From NCBI RefSeq assembly GCF_003403075.1, contig NZ_CP031557.1, positions 62,001 to 126,000 on the forward strand: a stretch of 64,000 nucleotides of DNA. The letters run 5' to 3'. The DNA is from Flavobacterium psychrotrophum. GTDB lineage: Bacteria; Bacteroidota; Bacteroidia; Flavobacteriales; Flavobacteriaceae. This document shows, piece by piece, positions 1 through 9,531 of this stretch. The position numbers and the translations under genes were made by a program. The notes beneath the pieces are model-generated. The model was not told the DNA's origin. It did not search any database and worked only from the letters and a program-made list of their open reading frames with translations. How positions within the stretch are numbered: the first letter of the stretch is position 1; every line of letters begins with the position of its first letter.

Positions 1-630
1 AAGCCGGATTATTTTATTTTTTTCATTGCTGTGCGGATACCGCATTTTTTTAGTTAAGAGTTTACTAAAGGTTTTGTGGAAGCAAACTTCATTTTCAACA
101 CCTTCATGTTTGCAGTTCTCATAAGCGGGATAAGAGTCCATGGTTAACATTTCCTGCTTAATATGAGAAGTGCTAATTACACTTTGTGGTGCATTGATGT
201 AGCAGTTTTTAGTGGTGCTATACAAAAAAACGTAGTTGATTATGAAAACGCTTCGTCTGTCTTTCATTTTGCTATCTTTTGGGTAAAGAGCAGGCAGGTT
301 ATGCAGGTAACGACGTATTTCATTCTTTAATGGGTCATAGTGACAAAGTATGTCTGTTTCTTCCTGAACGACTTTACCATTCTCATCTGTCAATAATATG
401 ATTGACAAAGAAAAGTAATCTATGAGTAACCTGTCTTTCAGTTCAGCCGTAAATTGAGGTGTTATCAATGCAGTAATGTCGCTTTCAAATTTTTCCAGTG
501 TACATTTGTAGGGAGATATCTCCTTAACACAATCTGTAAAAACGGCCTGCTCACCTAACTGAATATTGCTGTTTTGCGCACATAGTTGTAGTCCCGTTAA
601 AAGTAACAGGGAAAAAATAAATTTGTTCAT
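1..630 (-). CDS. Secreted protein of unknown function, 3' end outside window
   Basis: Open reading frame from ATG at 630 running leftward with no stop before base 1, so about 210 residues are visible and the C-terminus lies outside the window. The first 19 residues form a clear Sec signal peptide ending LQLCAQ. The mature part has scattered cysteines (for example FTDCVKE, YKCTLEK, YENCKHE) and mixed charge, with no motif I recognise. It sits 17 bp upstream of the end of thyA on the same strand, but nothing suggests a functional link. I assign no function. Translating through the left edge would give the full length. Confidence 0.75.
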   Translation of the reverse strand, partial: MNKFIFSLLLLTGLQLCAQNSNIQLGEQAVFTDCVKEISPYKCTLEKFESDITALITPQFTAELKDRLLIDYFSLSIILLTDENGKVVQEETDILCHYDPLKNEIRRYLHNLPALYPKDSKMKDRRSVFIINYVFLYSTTKNCYINAPQSVISTSHIKQEMLTMDSYPAYENCKHEGVENEVCFHKTFSKLLTKKMRYPHSNEKNKIIRL

Positions 631-647
631 GGTTGGTTATTAATAGA

Positions 648-1472
648 TTACACCGCTACAGCACCTTTAATGTGTGGGTGTGCATTGTATTCGGTAAGGG
701 TGAAATCTTCAAAGGTAAAGTCGAAGATGTTTTTAACATCCGGGTTTAGTATCATTTTTGGCAGTGGATGCGGCTCGCGGGTAAGTTGTAGTTCTAGCTG
801 CTCCATGTGGTTGTTGTAAATATGGGCATCGCCAAAGGTGTGGATAAAATCGCCGGCTTCAAAACCGCAAACCTGTGCAATCATCATGGTAAGCAATGCA
901 TAAGATGCAATATTAAAAGGTACACCAAGAAATATATCAGCACTGCGCTGATATAGCTGACAGCTTAGCTTATTATCTGCTACATAAAACTGGAAGAATG
1001 CGTGGCAGGGTGGGAGCGCTACATTGCCTTCGGCTACGTTTTCTGCGAACGATTTACCACCTTCGGGCAATACGCGCGGATTCCAGGCGCTTACCAGCAT
1101 ACGGCGGCTGTTAGGGTTTGTTTTAAGTGTGTCTATAAGCTCTGTTATCTGGTCAATCTCGCGGCTGTCCCAGTTGCGCCACTGTGCGCCGTAAACGGGG
1201 CCAAGGTTACCATTTTCATCAGCCCATTCATCCCATATCTTTACGCCATTCTCGTTAAGATAGCTAATGTTTGTATCACCTTTTAAAAACCAAAGCAGTT
1301 CATATATAATAGACTTAAGGTGTAGTTTTTTTGTAGTAACAAGCGGGAAGCCTTCGCTAAGGTCAAAACGCATCTGGTAGCCAAAAACACTCTTGGTACC
1401 TGTGCCTGTGCGGTCGCCTTTTTGTGTACCGTTCTCTAAAACATGTTTCACTAAGTCTAAATACTGCTTCAT
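648..1472 (-). CDS. thyA: Thymidylate synthase
   Basis: A 274-residue enzyme that methylates dUMP to dTMP with 5,10-methylenetetrahydrofolate in the cytoplasm. The start at 1472 (MKQYLDLV) is chosen because upstream in-frame codons only translate the AT-rich intergenic repeat. Visible family signatures are the N-terminal GDRTGTGT phosphate-binding loop, the catalytic cysteine at about residue 156 in [28 protein letters not shown], and [12 protein letters not shown] for folate and nucleotide binding. Length matches the E. coli type (264 residues). It is flanked on both sides by AATTTTCAAATT-type repeats and looks monocistronic. Confidence 0.97.
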   Translation of the reverse strand: MKQYLDLVKHVLENGTQKGDRTGTGTKSVFGYQMRFDLSEGFPLVTTKKLHLKSIIYELLWFLKGDTNISYLNENGVKIWDEWADENGNLGPVYGAQWRNWDSREIDQITELIDTLKTNPNSRRMLVSAWNPRVLPEGGKSFAENVAEGNVALPPCHAFFQFYVADNKLSCQLYQRSADIFLGVPFNIASYALLTMMIAQVCGFEAGDFIHTFGDAHIYNNHMEQLELQLTREPHPLPKMILNPDVKNIFDFTFEDFTLTEYNAHPHIKGAVAV

Positions 1473-1684
1473 GATCTTGATTTGAAAATTTGAAAATAAG
1501 ACGATTTGAAAATTACTTTGGTAACATGCAAATCTCCCTATTGAATTACTGCTGCAAGGTAAAAAAGTAAGGTATACATTATGTAATATGGCCTGTTTTT
1601 TTATTATCAGAGTTATCCACATAAAAAAAGCTGCACATTAAGTACAGCTCTTTTTTCAAATTTTCAAATCGAAGAATTTTCAAA

Positions 1685-2299
1685 TTATGATTCCCTCTTT
1701 GATATTTCATCGCGTATTTTGGCTGCTTTTTCGTAGTCTTCGTTTTGTACTGCAGTTTCAAGCTGCTCGTGCAGTTCCTGCAGGTTATATTGAGAATAGC
1801 CCTCGCCGGAAACAATATTTTCTGTACCAAAGGTTTCTGTAGGAGCAAGTACATCGTCATGCTGTTCATCTTCCTGATCCGGATTTATCTTAAGATAAAT
1901 ACCGGCCTTATCAAGTATGTTCTTGTAAGTAAAAATAGGGGCGTTGAAACGTAGTGCCAGTGCAATAGCATCGCTGGTGCGGGCATCGATAATTTCTTCA
2001 ATGCGGTCGCGTTCGCAAATAATGCTGCTAAAAAACACACCATCTACAAGCTTATGTATTATAACCTGCTTAACAACAATGTCAAACCTGTCTGCAAAGT
2101 TTTTAAACAGATCGTGTGTTAGCGGCCTTGGCGGTTTTATTTCTTTTTCTAAAGCAATGGCTATAGATTGTGCTTCAAAAGCGCCTATAACAATAGGTAG
2201 TTTACGTTCTCCGTCTACTTCATTTAAAATCAGGGCATAGGCGCCATTCTGGGTCTGGCTGTATGAAATTCCCTTTATAGTAAGTTTTACTAAGCTCAT
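1685..2299 (-). CDS. DUF151 bifunctional nuclease family protein with UVR motif
   Basis: A 204-residue protein. The start at 2299 (MSLVKLTIKG) is preferred over the longer frame because this is the normal N-terminus of the family. Residues 1-135 are a DUF151 (bifunctional nuclease) domain, with the conserved PIVIGAFEAQSIAIALE and ARTSDAIALALRF stretches. The C-terminal 40 residues form a UVR/UvrB-C-like helical hairpin (LHEQLETAVQNEDYEKAAKIRDEI), the usual arrangement in Bacteroidota. Plant and mycobacterial relatives have been reported to have nuclease activity, but the physiological role in Bacteroidota is not established. Cytoplasmic, with no signal peptide. Confidence 0.9.
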   Translation of the reverse strand: MSLVKLTIKGISYSQTQNGAYALILNEVDGERKLPIVIGAFEAQSIAIALEKEIKPPRPLTHDLFKNFADRFDIVVKQVIIHKLVDGVFFSSIICERDRIEEIIDARTSDAIALALRFNAPIFTYKNILDKAGIYLKINPDQEDEQHDDVLAPTETFGTENIVSGEGYSQYNLQELHEQLETAVQNEDYEKAAKIRDEISKRES

Positions 2300-2395
2300 G
2301 TTGGTTCTTTCCTGTATACAAAAAAAGGCTATCGGGCAAAGATAAAAACTATCCTGTACCTGATAGCCCAATTAGGGGCACAATTTATAATAAAA

Positions 2396-3364
2396 TTATG
2401 AGTTTTGCGCCTTGAAAGCTTTTATTTTTTCTGTTAGCTTAGGAAGGATATCAAAGGCATCGCCCACCACGCCATAGTCTGCTACTTTAAAGAAAGGTGC
2501 TTCGGGGTCGCTGTTAATAACCACTTTTACCTTACTGCTGTTAATACCTGCAATGTGCTGAATAGCGCCCGAGATACCCACGGCAACATACAGGTTAGCG
2601 GCTACCGGCTTACCGGTTTGGCCCACGTGCTCGCTATGAGGCCTCCAGCCAAGGTCTGATACGGGTTTAGAACAGGCCGTTGCAGCGCCAAAGGCAGCGG
2701 CAAGGTCTTCTATTAATCCCCAGTTTTCAGGGCCCTTAAGTCCGCGTCCGCCAGACACTACCACTTCAGCATCAGCTATAGTTACCTTTCCGCTAACTTT
2801 TTCTGATGATTGTACGGTAACGCTAAAGTCGCCATCATTTAATGATGGGCTAAAATCCTCTTCAACAAGAGAAGCTGCGTTTTCTTTTAAACCATATGAG
2901 TTTTTGCCAATAGCAAGTACTTTTACATCTGTTGTTATCTCTGTAATGTTAAATGCCTTATTAGAGAAAGCATTTCTTTTTACCTGAAATGGTGCAAGGC
3001 TTTGTGGCAGGGCTACAACATTGCTGGCATAACCGGCCTCAAGTGCTACAGCTACAAGCGGTGCTACATAAAGGCTGTCTGTGTTGCTTGAAAACAATAC
3101 AAATTTTGAGTCTTCTTTAGCTGCGGCCTGCTTTACTACATCGGCATATGCCTTTGCGTTAAAAGCTTTAAGCTTGTCGCTGTTTACCTTAAGTACTTTA
3201 TCTACACCATAAGCAGCAAGTGCAGAAGCATCGCTAACGTTAATGGCAACAGCAGTAACGGTTGTTCCGGTTTGTCCGGCTATGTTCTTTGCGTAAGAAG
3301 CAAGCTCAAACGCGGTCTTTTTAAATTTTCCTTCGGCCGATTCGGCATATATAAGTATAGACAT
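2396..3364 (-). CDS. etfA: Electron transfer flavoprotein, alpha subunit
   Basis: A 322-residue FAD-binding subunit of the soluble ETF heterodimer, which carries electrons from acyl-CoA and other dehydrogenases to ETF-quinone oxidoreductase. The N-terminal half is an adenine nucleotide alpha-hydrolase-like fold. The C-terminal FAD domain shows SGGRGLKGPENW, RPHSEHVGQTGK, YVAVGISGAIQH and NSDPEAPFFKVADYGVVGD, all typical. It lies downstream of etfB on the same strand across a 93-bp gap filled with TTTGAAAATTT repeats, so the pair is probably cotranscribed. Length is normal for the family. Confidence 0.97.
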   Translation of the reverse strand: MSILIYAESAEGKFKKTAFELASYAKNIAGQTGTTVTAVAINVSDASALAAYGVDKVLKVNSDKLKAFNAKAYADVVKQAAAKEDSKFVLFSSNTDSLYVAPLVAVALEAGYASNVVALPQSLAPFQVKRNAFSNKAFNITEITTDVKVLAIGKNSYGLKENAASLVEEDFSPSLNDGDFSVTVQSSEKVSGKVTIADAEVVVSGGRGLKGPENWGLIEDLAAAFGAATACSKPVSDLGWRPHSEHVGQTGKPVAANLYVAVGISGAIQHIAGINSSKVKVVINSDPEAPFFKVADYGVVGDAFDILPKLTEKIKAFKAQNS

Positions 3365-3365
3365 G

Positions 3366-3465
3366 TTTTTTAATTTGAAAATTGTACAATTTGAAAATTT
3401 GAAAATTCTTTAACGATGCTACTAATTTTCAAATTAGCACATCTTCAAATTTTCAAATTAGATTA
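3366..3465. repeat. AATTTTCAAATT intergenic repeat cluster
   Basis: Repeated units of TTTGAAAATTT and their complement fill the etfB-etfA gap. Similar clusters are at 1478-1515, 1657-1688 and 6280-6352. No ORF or hairpin with a T run. Confidence 0.6.
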
Positions 3466-4204
3466 CTTTCGCCTCAGTGTGCAGTAAATTTACAAGCTCA
3501 TCAAGGTTGTCCGGGCTTATCAGCTTCACAGCCGATTTTGGTGCAGGTTTTTCAAACTTCACGGCTTTTGTTTTAGCATCTGCGCTTACCGGCTCCAGTA
3601 TGGTAAGGGCTTTTGTGCGTGCTGCCATAATGCCGCGCATGTTAGGTATACGCAGGTCTTTTTCTTCAACAAGGCCTTTTTGTCCGCCTATAACAAGAGG
3701 TAGTTTAGCGCTCAGAGTTTCTTTACCACCGTCTATCTCACGAATTGCGGTAGCGTCATTTCCGGTAACGTCTACTTTAATACAGCCGTTTACAAAATCA
3801 GCGCCTGTTAGTGCAGCAAGCATACCGGGTACCATACCACCGTTATAATCTAAAGATTCTTTACCGGCTATAACAAGGTCGTAACCACCATTTTTAACTA
3901 CTTCGGCAAGTTGTTTTGCAACAAAAAAACCATCGGTAGGGACAGCGTTTACACGAATAGCTTCATCTGCGCCTATGGCCAGGGCTTTGCGAAGTGTAGC
4001 CTCGGCATCGGGGCCGCCTACATTTACTACTGTTACGGTAGCGCCTGCCTGTTCTTTAAACCAGATGGCGCGCGTAAGGCCAAATTCATCATTAGGATTT
4101 ATAACAAACTGAACACCATTGGTATCAAACTCGCTGTCACCATTGGTAAAATTGATTTTTGCGGTAGTATCAGGCACGTGGCTGATGCAGACTAATATTT
4201 TCAT
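3458..4204 (-). CDS. etfB: Electron transfer flavoprotein, beta subunit
   Basis: A 248-residue AMP-binding partner of EtfA. The start at 4204 (MKILVCISHVPDT) matches the usual N-terminus. The longer frame adds only translated AT-rich leader. Visible motifs include NPNDEFGLTRAI, AIGADEAIRV, VIAGKESLDYNGGMVPGMLAALTG and the recognition-loop region LPLVIGGQKGLVEEKDLRIPNMRGIMAARTK. It is first in the etfBA pair, with an AT-rich upstream gap that should hold the promoter. Confidence 0.97.
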   Translation of the reverse strand: MKILVCISHVPDTTAKINFTNGDSEFDTNGVQFVINPNDEFGLTRAIWFKEQAGATVTVVNVGGPDAEATLRKALAIGADEAIRVNAVPTDGFFVAKQLAEVVKNGGYDLVIAGKESLDYNGGMVPGMLAALTGADFVNGCIKVDVTGNDATAIREIDGGKETLSAKLPLVIGGQKGLVEEKDLRIPNMRGIMAARTKALTILEPVSADAKTKAVKFEKPAPKSAVKLISPDNLDELVNLLHTEAKVI

Positions 4205-4329
4205 TATATATAAATTATAACGTTTGATTATTGATATTACGAAGTTAATAAAATATTTCAAATAAAAAACTATGCATGCATATTAAATATGTTTTTAATG
4301 AAAAACTCATCAAAAAAATAATATACCCA

Positions 4330-4356
4330 TAAAAATAAAGCCCTATAAAGGGCTTT
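4330..4356 (-). terminator. Intrinsic terminator of the 4439-5101 gene
   Basis: Perfect 8-bp stem (4337-4344 with 4349-4356) and four-base loop. On the minus strand the stem is followed by a T-rich tract. It lies downstream of the minus-strand gene ending at 4439 and upstream of etfB. Confidence 0.75.
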
Positions 4357-4438
4357 TGGTGATTTATCGTGAAATAATTGGCTTGTTGCTAAAATATAGT
4401 CTTTTTGCAAGCCCACTATGTTTTAGTTGGAGATATTG

Positions 4439-5101
4439 TTAGTTTTTCTTATAGTCAATATAGGCCTTTACTAATGGTAGCAAGTCCTCGGCCTTAAATT
4501 CTTTTTTTTCTATACGTTCAATAAACTTTGTTTCCCCTGTAAAATATGCTGCTGCTGTTTTTCTGAAAAGGCTTTCTTCTCCTATTATTGTTGCACCATT
4601 TGTCATTGCAGAAATGCTGGTTGCAGCCTCTTCTCCCGGGCGTTTTAATAGCAGTGCAATTGATGCCCAGGTTCCGCCATTATCTGTTGTCTTAGTTATC
4701 ATGTTGCCGTCTTTATCTATAATATAGCTTTGGCCTGCATAGTAATATGCAATTTCCGGAGTGGCGTAGCGTACCAGCATCCAGCTTTTATTTTTTGAAG
4801 TTTTTTCGCGCACTTTACCAAAAGACTTAATGACCTGGCGAATAGCAAGATTATCAAACATAAATGTATTTCCGTTGTCTGTAGATACTGTTACCTTACT
4901 AACGTCTTTAAATTTTAATGACTCAGGCCTGCCTTTTTCATCAGTTTTAAAATTAAATGATCCGTCGAGCAGCCTGTTTGATGGTAGTTCTGAAAATCCT
5001 GTGCGGGTTTCGCCATTAGCGAGTAAAATCTCTGCTTTGTAAAACTGGGCGTTTACACTTATAAAAAGTAATAGTGCCAAAAAAGTAAGCTGTTTTTTCA
5101 T
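4439..5101 (-). CDS. Secreted protein of unknown function
   Basis: A 220-residue protein with a clean signal peptide (about residues 1-18, ending SVNAQ). The mature N-terminal part, about residues 20-85, is beta-strand-like with alternating hydrophobics (ILLANGETRTGF, LKFKDVSKVTVST). The C-terminal part is helical and Lys/Glu-rich, ending in LVKAYIDYKKN. I recognise no catalytic motif. Many flavobacterial secreted proteins begin with a similar beta-sandwich, but I cannot name the family. It is an isolated gene, divergent from pdhB at 5284 and followed by its own terminator. Confidence 0.8.
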   Translation of the reverse strand: MKKQLTFLALLLFISVNAQFYKAEILLANGETRTGFSELPSNRLLDGSFNFKTDEKGRPESLKFKDVSKVTVSTDNGNTFMFDNLAIRQVIKSFGKVREKTSKNKSWMLVRYATPEIAYYYAGQSYIIDKDGNMITKTTDNGGTWASIALLLKRPGEEAATSISAMTNGATIIGEESLFRKTAAAYFTGETKFIERIEKKEFKAEDLLPLVKAYIDYKKN

Positions 5102-5283
5102 AATGTATTGGTTGGTTTAAAATTTGATTAAAAATAAAGATTATATTTTTAGTTTGAGTTGTACGGCACAAAAAAACAAGCTTAAATTAATTTTGAGGAG
5201 TATTATTTGCCTTTGAAAAATAGTTTTAAATAATATAAAATCTTTATTTTTGCCATTCATTTAACCACGCGAAATAATTTTAC

Positions 5284-6261
5284 ATGAGAACAATACAATT
5301 CAGGGAAGCGGTTTGCGAAGCAATGAGCGAAGAAATGCGTCGTGATGAAGCGATTTACCTAATGGGTGAAGAGGTAGCCGAATATAACGGTGCCTATAAA
5401 GCCTCTAAAGGAATGCTTGACGAATTTGGCCCAAAAAGGGTTATCGATACCCCAATTGCTGAGCTGGGCTTTGCCGGTATAGCAGTAGGTTCTGCCATGA
5501 ACGGCAACAGGCCTATTGTAGAATTCATGACCTTTAACTTTGCCCTTGTGGGTATCGACCAGATAATAAACAACGCAGCTAAAATACGCCAGATGAGTGC
5601 CGGCCAGTTTAACTGCCCTATAGTATTCCGTGGGCCTACAGCATCTGCAGGCCAGCTGGGTGCTACACACAGCCAGGCTTTTGAAAACTGGTATGCTAAC
5701 ACACCGGGACTTAAAGTTGTTGTGCCATCTAACGTTTATGACTGTAAAGGTTTACTTAAAGCTGCTATTCGTGATAACGACCCTGTAATCTTTATGGAGT
5801 CTGAGCAAATGTATGGAGACAAAGGTGAAGTGCCTGAGGGAGATTACACAATTCCACTGGGTGTTGCCGATGTTAAGCGTGAAGGTACAGATGTTACTGT
5901 AGTGTCTTTTGGTAAAATAATCAAAGAAGCCTTTGCTGCTGCTGAAGAACTTCAGAAAGAAGGTATAAGCCTTGAAATTATCGACCTTAGGACTATTCGC
6001 CCTATGGATCATGAAACAATACTAACATCTGTTAAGAAAACAAACAGGCTAGTAATACTTGAAGAGGCATGGCCATTTGGCTCTATCGCTTCAGAAATTA
6101 CTTATATTGTTCAGGAGCGTGCGTTTGATTATCTTGATGCACCTATCCAGAGGATAACAACTGCAGATACCCCTGCACCTTATTCTCCTGTACTGCTAAA
6201 AGAATGGTTACCTAATGCAGGCGACCTTATAAAAGCGGTTAAGAAAGTTATGTACAAATAA
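5284..6261 (+). CDS. pdhB: Pyruvate dehydrogenase E1 component, beta subunit
   Basis: A 325-residue transketolase-like subunit (pyrimidine-binding plus C-terminal transketolase domain). With a separate E1 alpha it decarboxylates pyruvate in the pyruvate dehydrogenase complex. Visible are MGEEVAEYNGAYKASKGM, the thiamine-diphosphate region with catalytic Glu, RQMSAGQFNCPIVFRGPTA, HSQAFENWYANTPGLKVVVPS and the C-terminal EEAWPFGSIASEI. The E1 alpha and E2 genes are not adjacent, so the complex is split across loci. A TATTTTTG element at 5245-5252 fits the flavobacterial -7 consensus, and a strong terminator follows. Confidence 0.95.
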   Translation: MRTIQFREAVCEAMSEEMRRDEAIYLMGEEVAEYNGAYKASKGMLDEFGPKRVIDTPIAELGFAGIAVGSAMNGNRPIVEFMTFNFALVGIDQIINNAAKIRQMSAGQFNCPIVFRGPTASAGQLGATHSQAFENWYANTPGLKVVVPSNVYDCKGLLKAAIRDNDPVIFMESEQMYGDKGEVPEGDYTIPLGVADVKREGTDVTVVSFGKIIKEAFAAAEELQKEGISLEIIDLRTIRPMDHETILTSVKKTNRLVILEEAWPFGSIASEITYIVQERAFDYLDAPIQRITTADTPAPYSPVLLKEWLPNAGDLIKAVKKVMYK

Positions 6262-6364
6262 GATTTTTTGATGCGTTGATTTGTCAATTTTGAAAACTGT
6301 TGCATGGGCAGCTAATTTTCAAATCAGGACACTCAGCGTTTCTCAAATTATTACTATATATTTG

Positions 6365-6396
6365 AAACTTCATCATACTAAATGATGAAGTTTTTT
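6365..6396 (+). terminator. Intrinsic terminator after pdhB
   Basis: A 12-bp perfect stem (6365-6376 with 6382-6393), five-base loop ACTAA, then a T run. It lies about 100 bp after the pdhB stop, with AATTTTCAAAT repeats in between. Confidence 0.85.
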
Positions 6397-6409
6397 GTTA
6401 TATGCCTAT

Positions 6410-8905
6410 ATGAAAAGAAAGTTACTGTTTGCCTTTTGGGCCATATTTTTATTTGCAATAAATGCTTTGGCTCAAACCAAGGTTAGCGGTGTTGTATCTG
6501 ACGATAAAAACCTCCCACTACCTTATGTTAATGTTTATTTTTTAGGAACAAATGAAGGTGTTATAACCGATGAGAATGGTAAGTTTTACCTGGAGTCTAA
6601 AAATACATATACTGATTTACAAATATCTTTTGTAGGGTTTGCTACAAAAGAATTTCACCTGGATAACCCGGTAAGCTACAATCTTAAGATAAAGCTTGCC
6701 GAAGGTAATGAACTTAAGGAGGTTGTGCTCTACAGCGGCAAGATGCCAAAGAAAGGCAACCCCGCGATAGATATACTGCGTAAAATATGGGAGCGCCGCC
6801 GCAAAAATGGCCTGCATATGTTTAAACAGTATGAGTACGATAAATATGAAAAGGTAGAATTTGACCTTAACAATATAGACAGTGCCATGACTAAGAGCAA
6901 ACTCTTTAAAGGCATGGAGTTTATATTTGAAAAAGTAGATACCAGCAATATTACCGGAAAAAGCTACCTGCCTATATTTATAAATGAGCAGCTAAGCCAG
7001 GTGTATGGCGATAATACCACAAAAAAGAAGAAGGAAAAAGTATCTGCTAACAAAAATTCAGGTTTTAGTAACAACCAGCAAATAATTGCTTTTGTAAAAG
7101 ACCTGTATGCTGATTATGACATCTATAACAACTACTTAAAGTTTTTTGATAAAGACTTTGTGAGTCCGCTATCGCGCACGGGTATCAATGTATACAACTA
7201 TGTGCTTGCAGACAGCTCTTTTGTAGATAAAAAATGGTGCTACAATATAGTGTTTTACCCACGCCGTAAGGGCGAGCTTACCTTTAAGGGTAATTTTTGG
7301 GTAAATGATACTACATATGCTATTAAAAAAATAGCCATGAGTGCCAGCAAAAGTGCTAACATTAACTGGGTAAAAGATATTTACATTGAGCAGGAGTTTG
7401 ATGTGTTAAACGACTCTGTATTTTTGCTGAAACGCGACCATATGATGAGCGATTTTGCCCTGCGCAAAAAAGAAGAATCTAAAGGCGTGTATGGCAAACG
7501 TACAACGCTATACCGTGATTATGTTTTTGACCGAAAGAAGCCGGATGATTTTTATGCTGCCGACGTGAATTTTAACGATGAAACCATACTCAATAAGAGT
7601 GATGAGTTTTGGGATGAAAACCGCTTCGAATCGCTCAATAAAGATGAGAAGGGCGTTTATAAAATGCTCGATACCCTAAAAACCGTACCAAGGTTTAAGC
7701 ACATGTACGACCTTGTAGCCACATTGGGCAGCGGTTATTACCAGATGGGGAATTTTGATTACGGCCCTATTTTTTCTACGTTTGGGTTTAATGACGTAGA
7801 GGGTATAAGGCTGCGAACGGGTGGGCGTACCTATTTTGGGCAAAACGACCCGTGGCGAATTGAGGGCTATACAGCTTATGGGTTTAAAGATAACCAGTTT
7901 AAATATGGTATAAGCGGCAAGTGGATGATTAATAAGCGTAAGCGTATTATATTACAGGCCGGTAACCGCCGCGATATAGAACAAATAGGGGTAAGCCTAA
8001 CGGCAACTAACGATGTGCTGGGGCGTAGTTTTGCCTCATCATCTTTATTCTCCAGCGGAAATAATAACAGGCTTACATCTATTAATTTTACAACCTTTAG
8101 CGCAGAGATAGAGCCGGTAAAAAACCTGGTATTGCGTACCAGTCTTAACTACCGCACATTAAAATCGGCAGACAGGGATGCCTTTAGCCTGGATTACTGG
8201 AAAGATGTTAACGACCATAGTAAAGGGACAGAAGGTTTTGTTAATCAATATGAATTTGGGTTCTTTATAGATTATACCCCTAAACGCCGCACTGTAGGCT
8301 ATGGTGTAGAGCGTAGCGACGTAGATTATAACTACTCGCACCTGTTTCTTAACTTTAACCAGGGCGTGAAAGGAATACTAAACAGCGATTTTGAATACCA
8401 AAAGCTACAATTTTATTATCGCCAGCCTGTTCTTGTAGGTGGTTTTGGCCGCCTGTTTACTACGTTCGAAGCCGGTAAAATATTTGGTACTGTGCCGCTA
8501 AGCCTTATGGGGGTTATACCCGGTAACCAGAGCTGGTTTAGCATAGAAAATACATATAACCTGCTGGATTACTATGAATTTGTGGCAGATGAATATGTGT
8601 CGCTGCACCTGGAACACAATTTTAACGGGAGGCTGTTTAGCCGCATACCGGGACTTCGGGATCTTAACCTTCGCGAAATTATTGGTATTAAAGGTGTTTA
8701 CGGAACGGTATCGGATAAAAATATTGCGCTTAATGCCAGTAATCTTACATATCGGGCTCCTGAAGACGTTTATTGGGAATACCATGCCGGGGTAGGAAAT
8801 ATCTTTAAGGTTTTTCGTATCGATTTTGCCTGGAGGGGTAGCTATCTTAGCATTCCCGATGCTAATAAATTTGCTGTAAAAGGATCTTTTGGGTTTTATT
8901 TTTAA
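6410..8905 (+). CDS. Outer-membrane protein, carboxypeptidase-regulatory-like plus DUF5686 barrel
   Basis: An 831-residue protein. The ATG at 6410 (MKRKLLFAF) is chosen over an upstream TTG because it directly begins a signal peptide ending NALAQ. Residues about 25-105 form a CarboxypepD_reg-like beta sandwich (TKVSGVVSDDKNLPLPYVNVYF...). The rest resembles the DUF5686 family, a long periplasmic region followed by a C-terminal beta-barrel ending in an aromatic residue (SFGFYF), the usual outer-membrane insertion signal. It has no TonB plug. The substrate is unknown. The gene stands alone between the pdhB terminator and the small lipoproteins. Confidence 0.85.
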   Translation: MKRKLLFAFWAIFLFAINALAQTKVSGVVSDDKNLPLPYVNVYFLGTNEGVITDENGKFYLESKNTYTDLQISFVGFATKEFHLDNPVSYNLKIKLAEGNELKEVVLYSGKMPKKGNPAIDILRKIWERRRKNGLHMFKQYEYDKYEKVEFDLNNIDSAMTKSKLFKGMEFIFEKVDTSNITGKSYLPIFINEQLSQVYGDNTTKKKKEKVSANKNSGFSNNQQIIAFVKDLYADYDIYNNYLKFFDKDFVSPLSRTGINVYNYVLADSSFVDKKWCYNIVFYPRRKGELTFKGNFWVNDTTYAIKKIAMSASKSANINWVKDIYIEQEFDVLNDSVFLLKRDHMMSDFALRKKEESKGVYGKRTTLYRDYVFDRKKPDDFYAADVNFNDETILNKSDEFWDENRFESLNKDEKGVYKMLDTLKTVPRFKHMYDLVATLGSGYYQMGNFDYGPIFSTFGFNDVEGIRLRTGGRTYFGQNDPWRIEGYTAYGFKDNQFKYGISGKWMINKRKRIILQAGNRRDIEQIGVSLTATNDVLGRSFASSSLFSSGNNNRLTSINFTTFSAEIEPVKNLVLRTSLNYRTLKSADRDAFSLDYWKDVNDHSKGTEGFVNQYEFGFFIDYTPKRRTVGYGVERSDVDYNYSHLFLNFNQGVKGILNSDFEYQKLQFYYRQPVLVGGFGRLFTTFEAGKIFGTVPLSLMGVIPGNQSWFSIENTYNLLDYYEFVADEYVSLHLEHNFNGRLFSRIPGLRDLNLREIIGIKGVYGTVSDKNIALNASNLTYRAPEDVYWEYHAGVGNIFKVFRIDFAWRGSYLSIPDANKFAVKGSFGFYF

Positions 8906-8964
8906 ATGCTAAAATCTGATAAAAAATTGTATTTTCGTGGCAATACAATTTCAGACCCCCAGCT

Positions 8965-9447
8965 ATGAAAATTTTTTGTACATCCCTTGTACTGTTGCTT
9001 GTTTTTGTTTCCTGCAAAAAAGATGTGGCACCTTTAAGCGGGGTTTCATATCCTGCTATAAGTGTAGGTGTTGAAAAAAATGGTGCCCTTGAAGTGGTAA
9101 ACCAAGATGTTATTAAGCAGGAGTGGGAAGCACAGCTCCTTGCTGAGGGAGCTACCCGTCAAATTTCAGGGTTTCAGATTATAAAAGGTATGTCTAAAGG
9201 AGGTAGTCCTATAAGTTATTATATGCTTATGGCTACCTGCACAGACCATAAAACAACTATGGCTGCCCTGCTGGAGCGTAAAGGTAATGACTTGTTTTTT
9301 ATACCGGACATTGCTTCTGTCATCTGCTCTGGAGGTTGTGAACATGGTTGTGCGCCTGCCGTTTCGTCTAAAAACGATGCTCTGTATATTATTTGTTCTG
9401 AGTGTGCAGATTGTGTGAAAACCGATTTTTTTTTAAATTTCCCGTAA
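8965..9447 (+). CDS. Cys-rich lipoprotein (first of a pair)
   Basis: A 160-residue protein with a lipoprotein signal peptide (LLLVFVSCKKD, lipobox cysteine at about residue 17). The middle is globular and hydrophobic. The last 45 residues carry a cysteine cluster, SVICSGGCEHGCAP followed by IICSECADC, seven Cys in all. The next gene has a similar layout, so the two look like diverged paralogues. The cluster could bind a metal or form disulfides in the periplasm. I cannot distinguish these from sequence, and I do not recognise a named family. Confidence 0.8.
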   Translation: MKIFCTSLVLLLVFVSCKKDVAPLSGVSYPAISVGVEKNGALEVVNQDVIKQEWEAQLLAEGATRQISGFQIIKGMSKGGSPISYYMLMATCTDHKTTMAALLERKGNDLFFIPDIASVICSGGCEHGCAPAVSSKNDALYIICSECADCVKTDFFLNFP

Positions 9448-9531
9448 TGTAGAATATTAACATTTTCTTGGCGAATCAGATTTAAGGAAAGTTCTACATT
9501 CGTAGCACATTCAACTAAACAATCAATCGAC

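Noticed and set aside
1002..1286. 94-codon ORF opposite thyA
   Set aside because: It is antisense to a highly conserved enzyme and has no signature.
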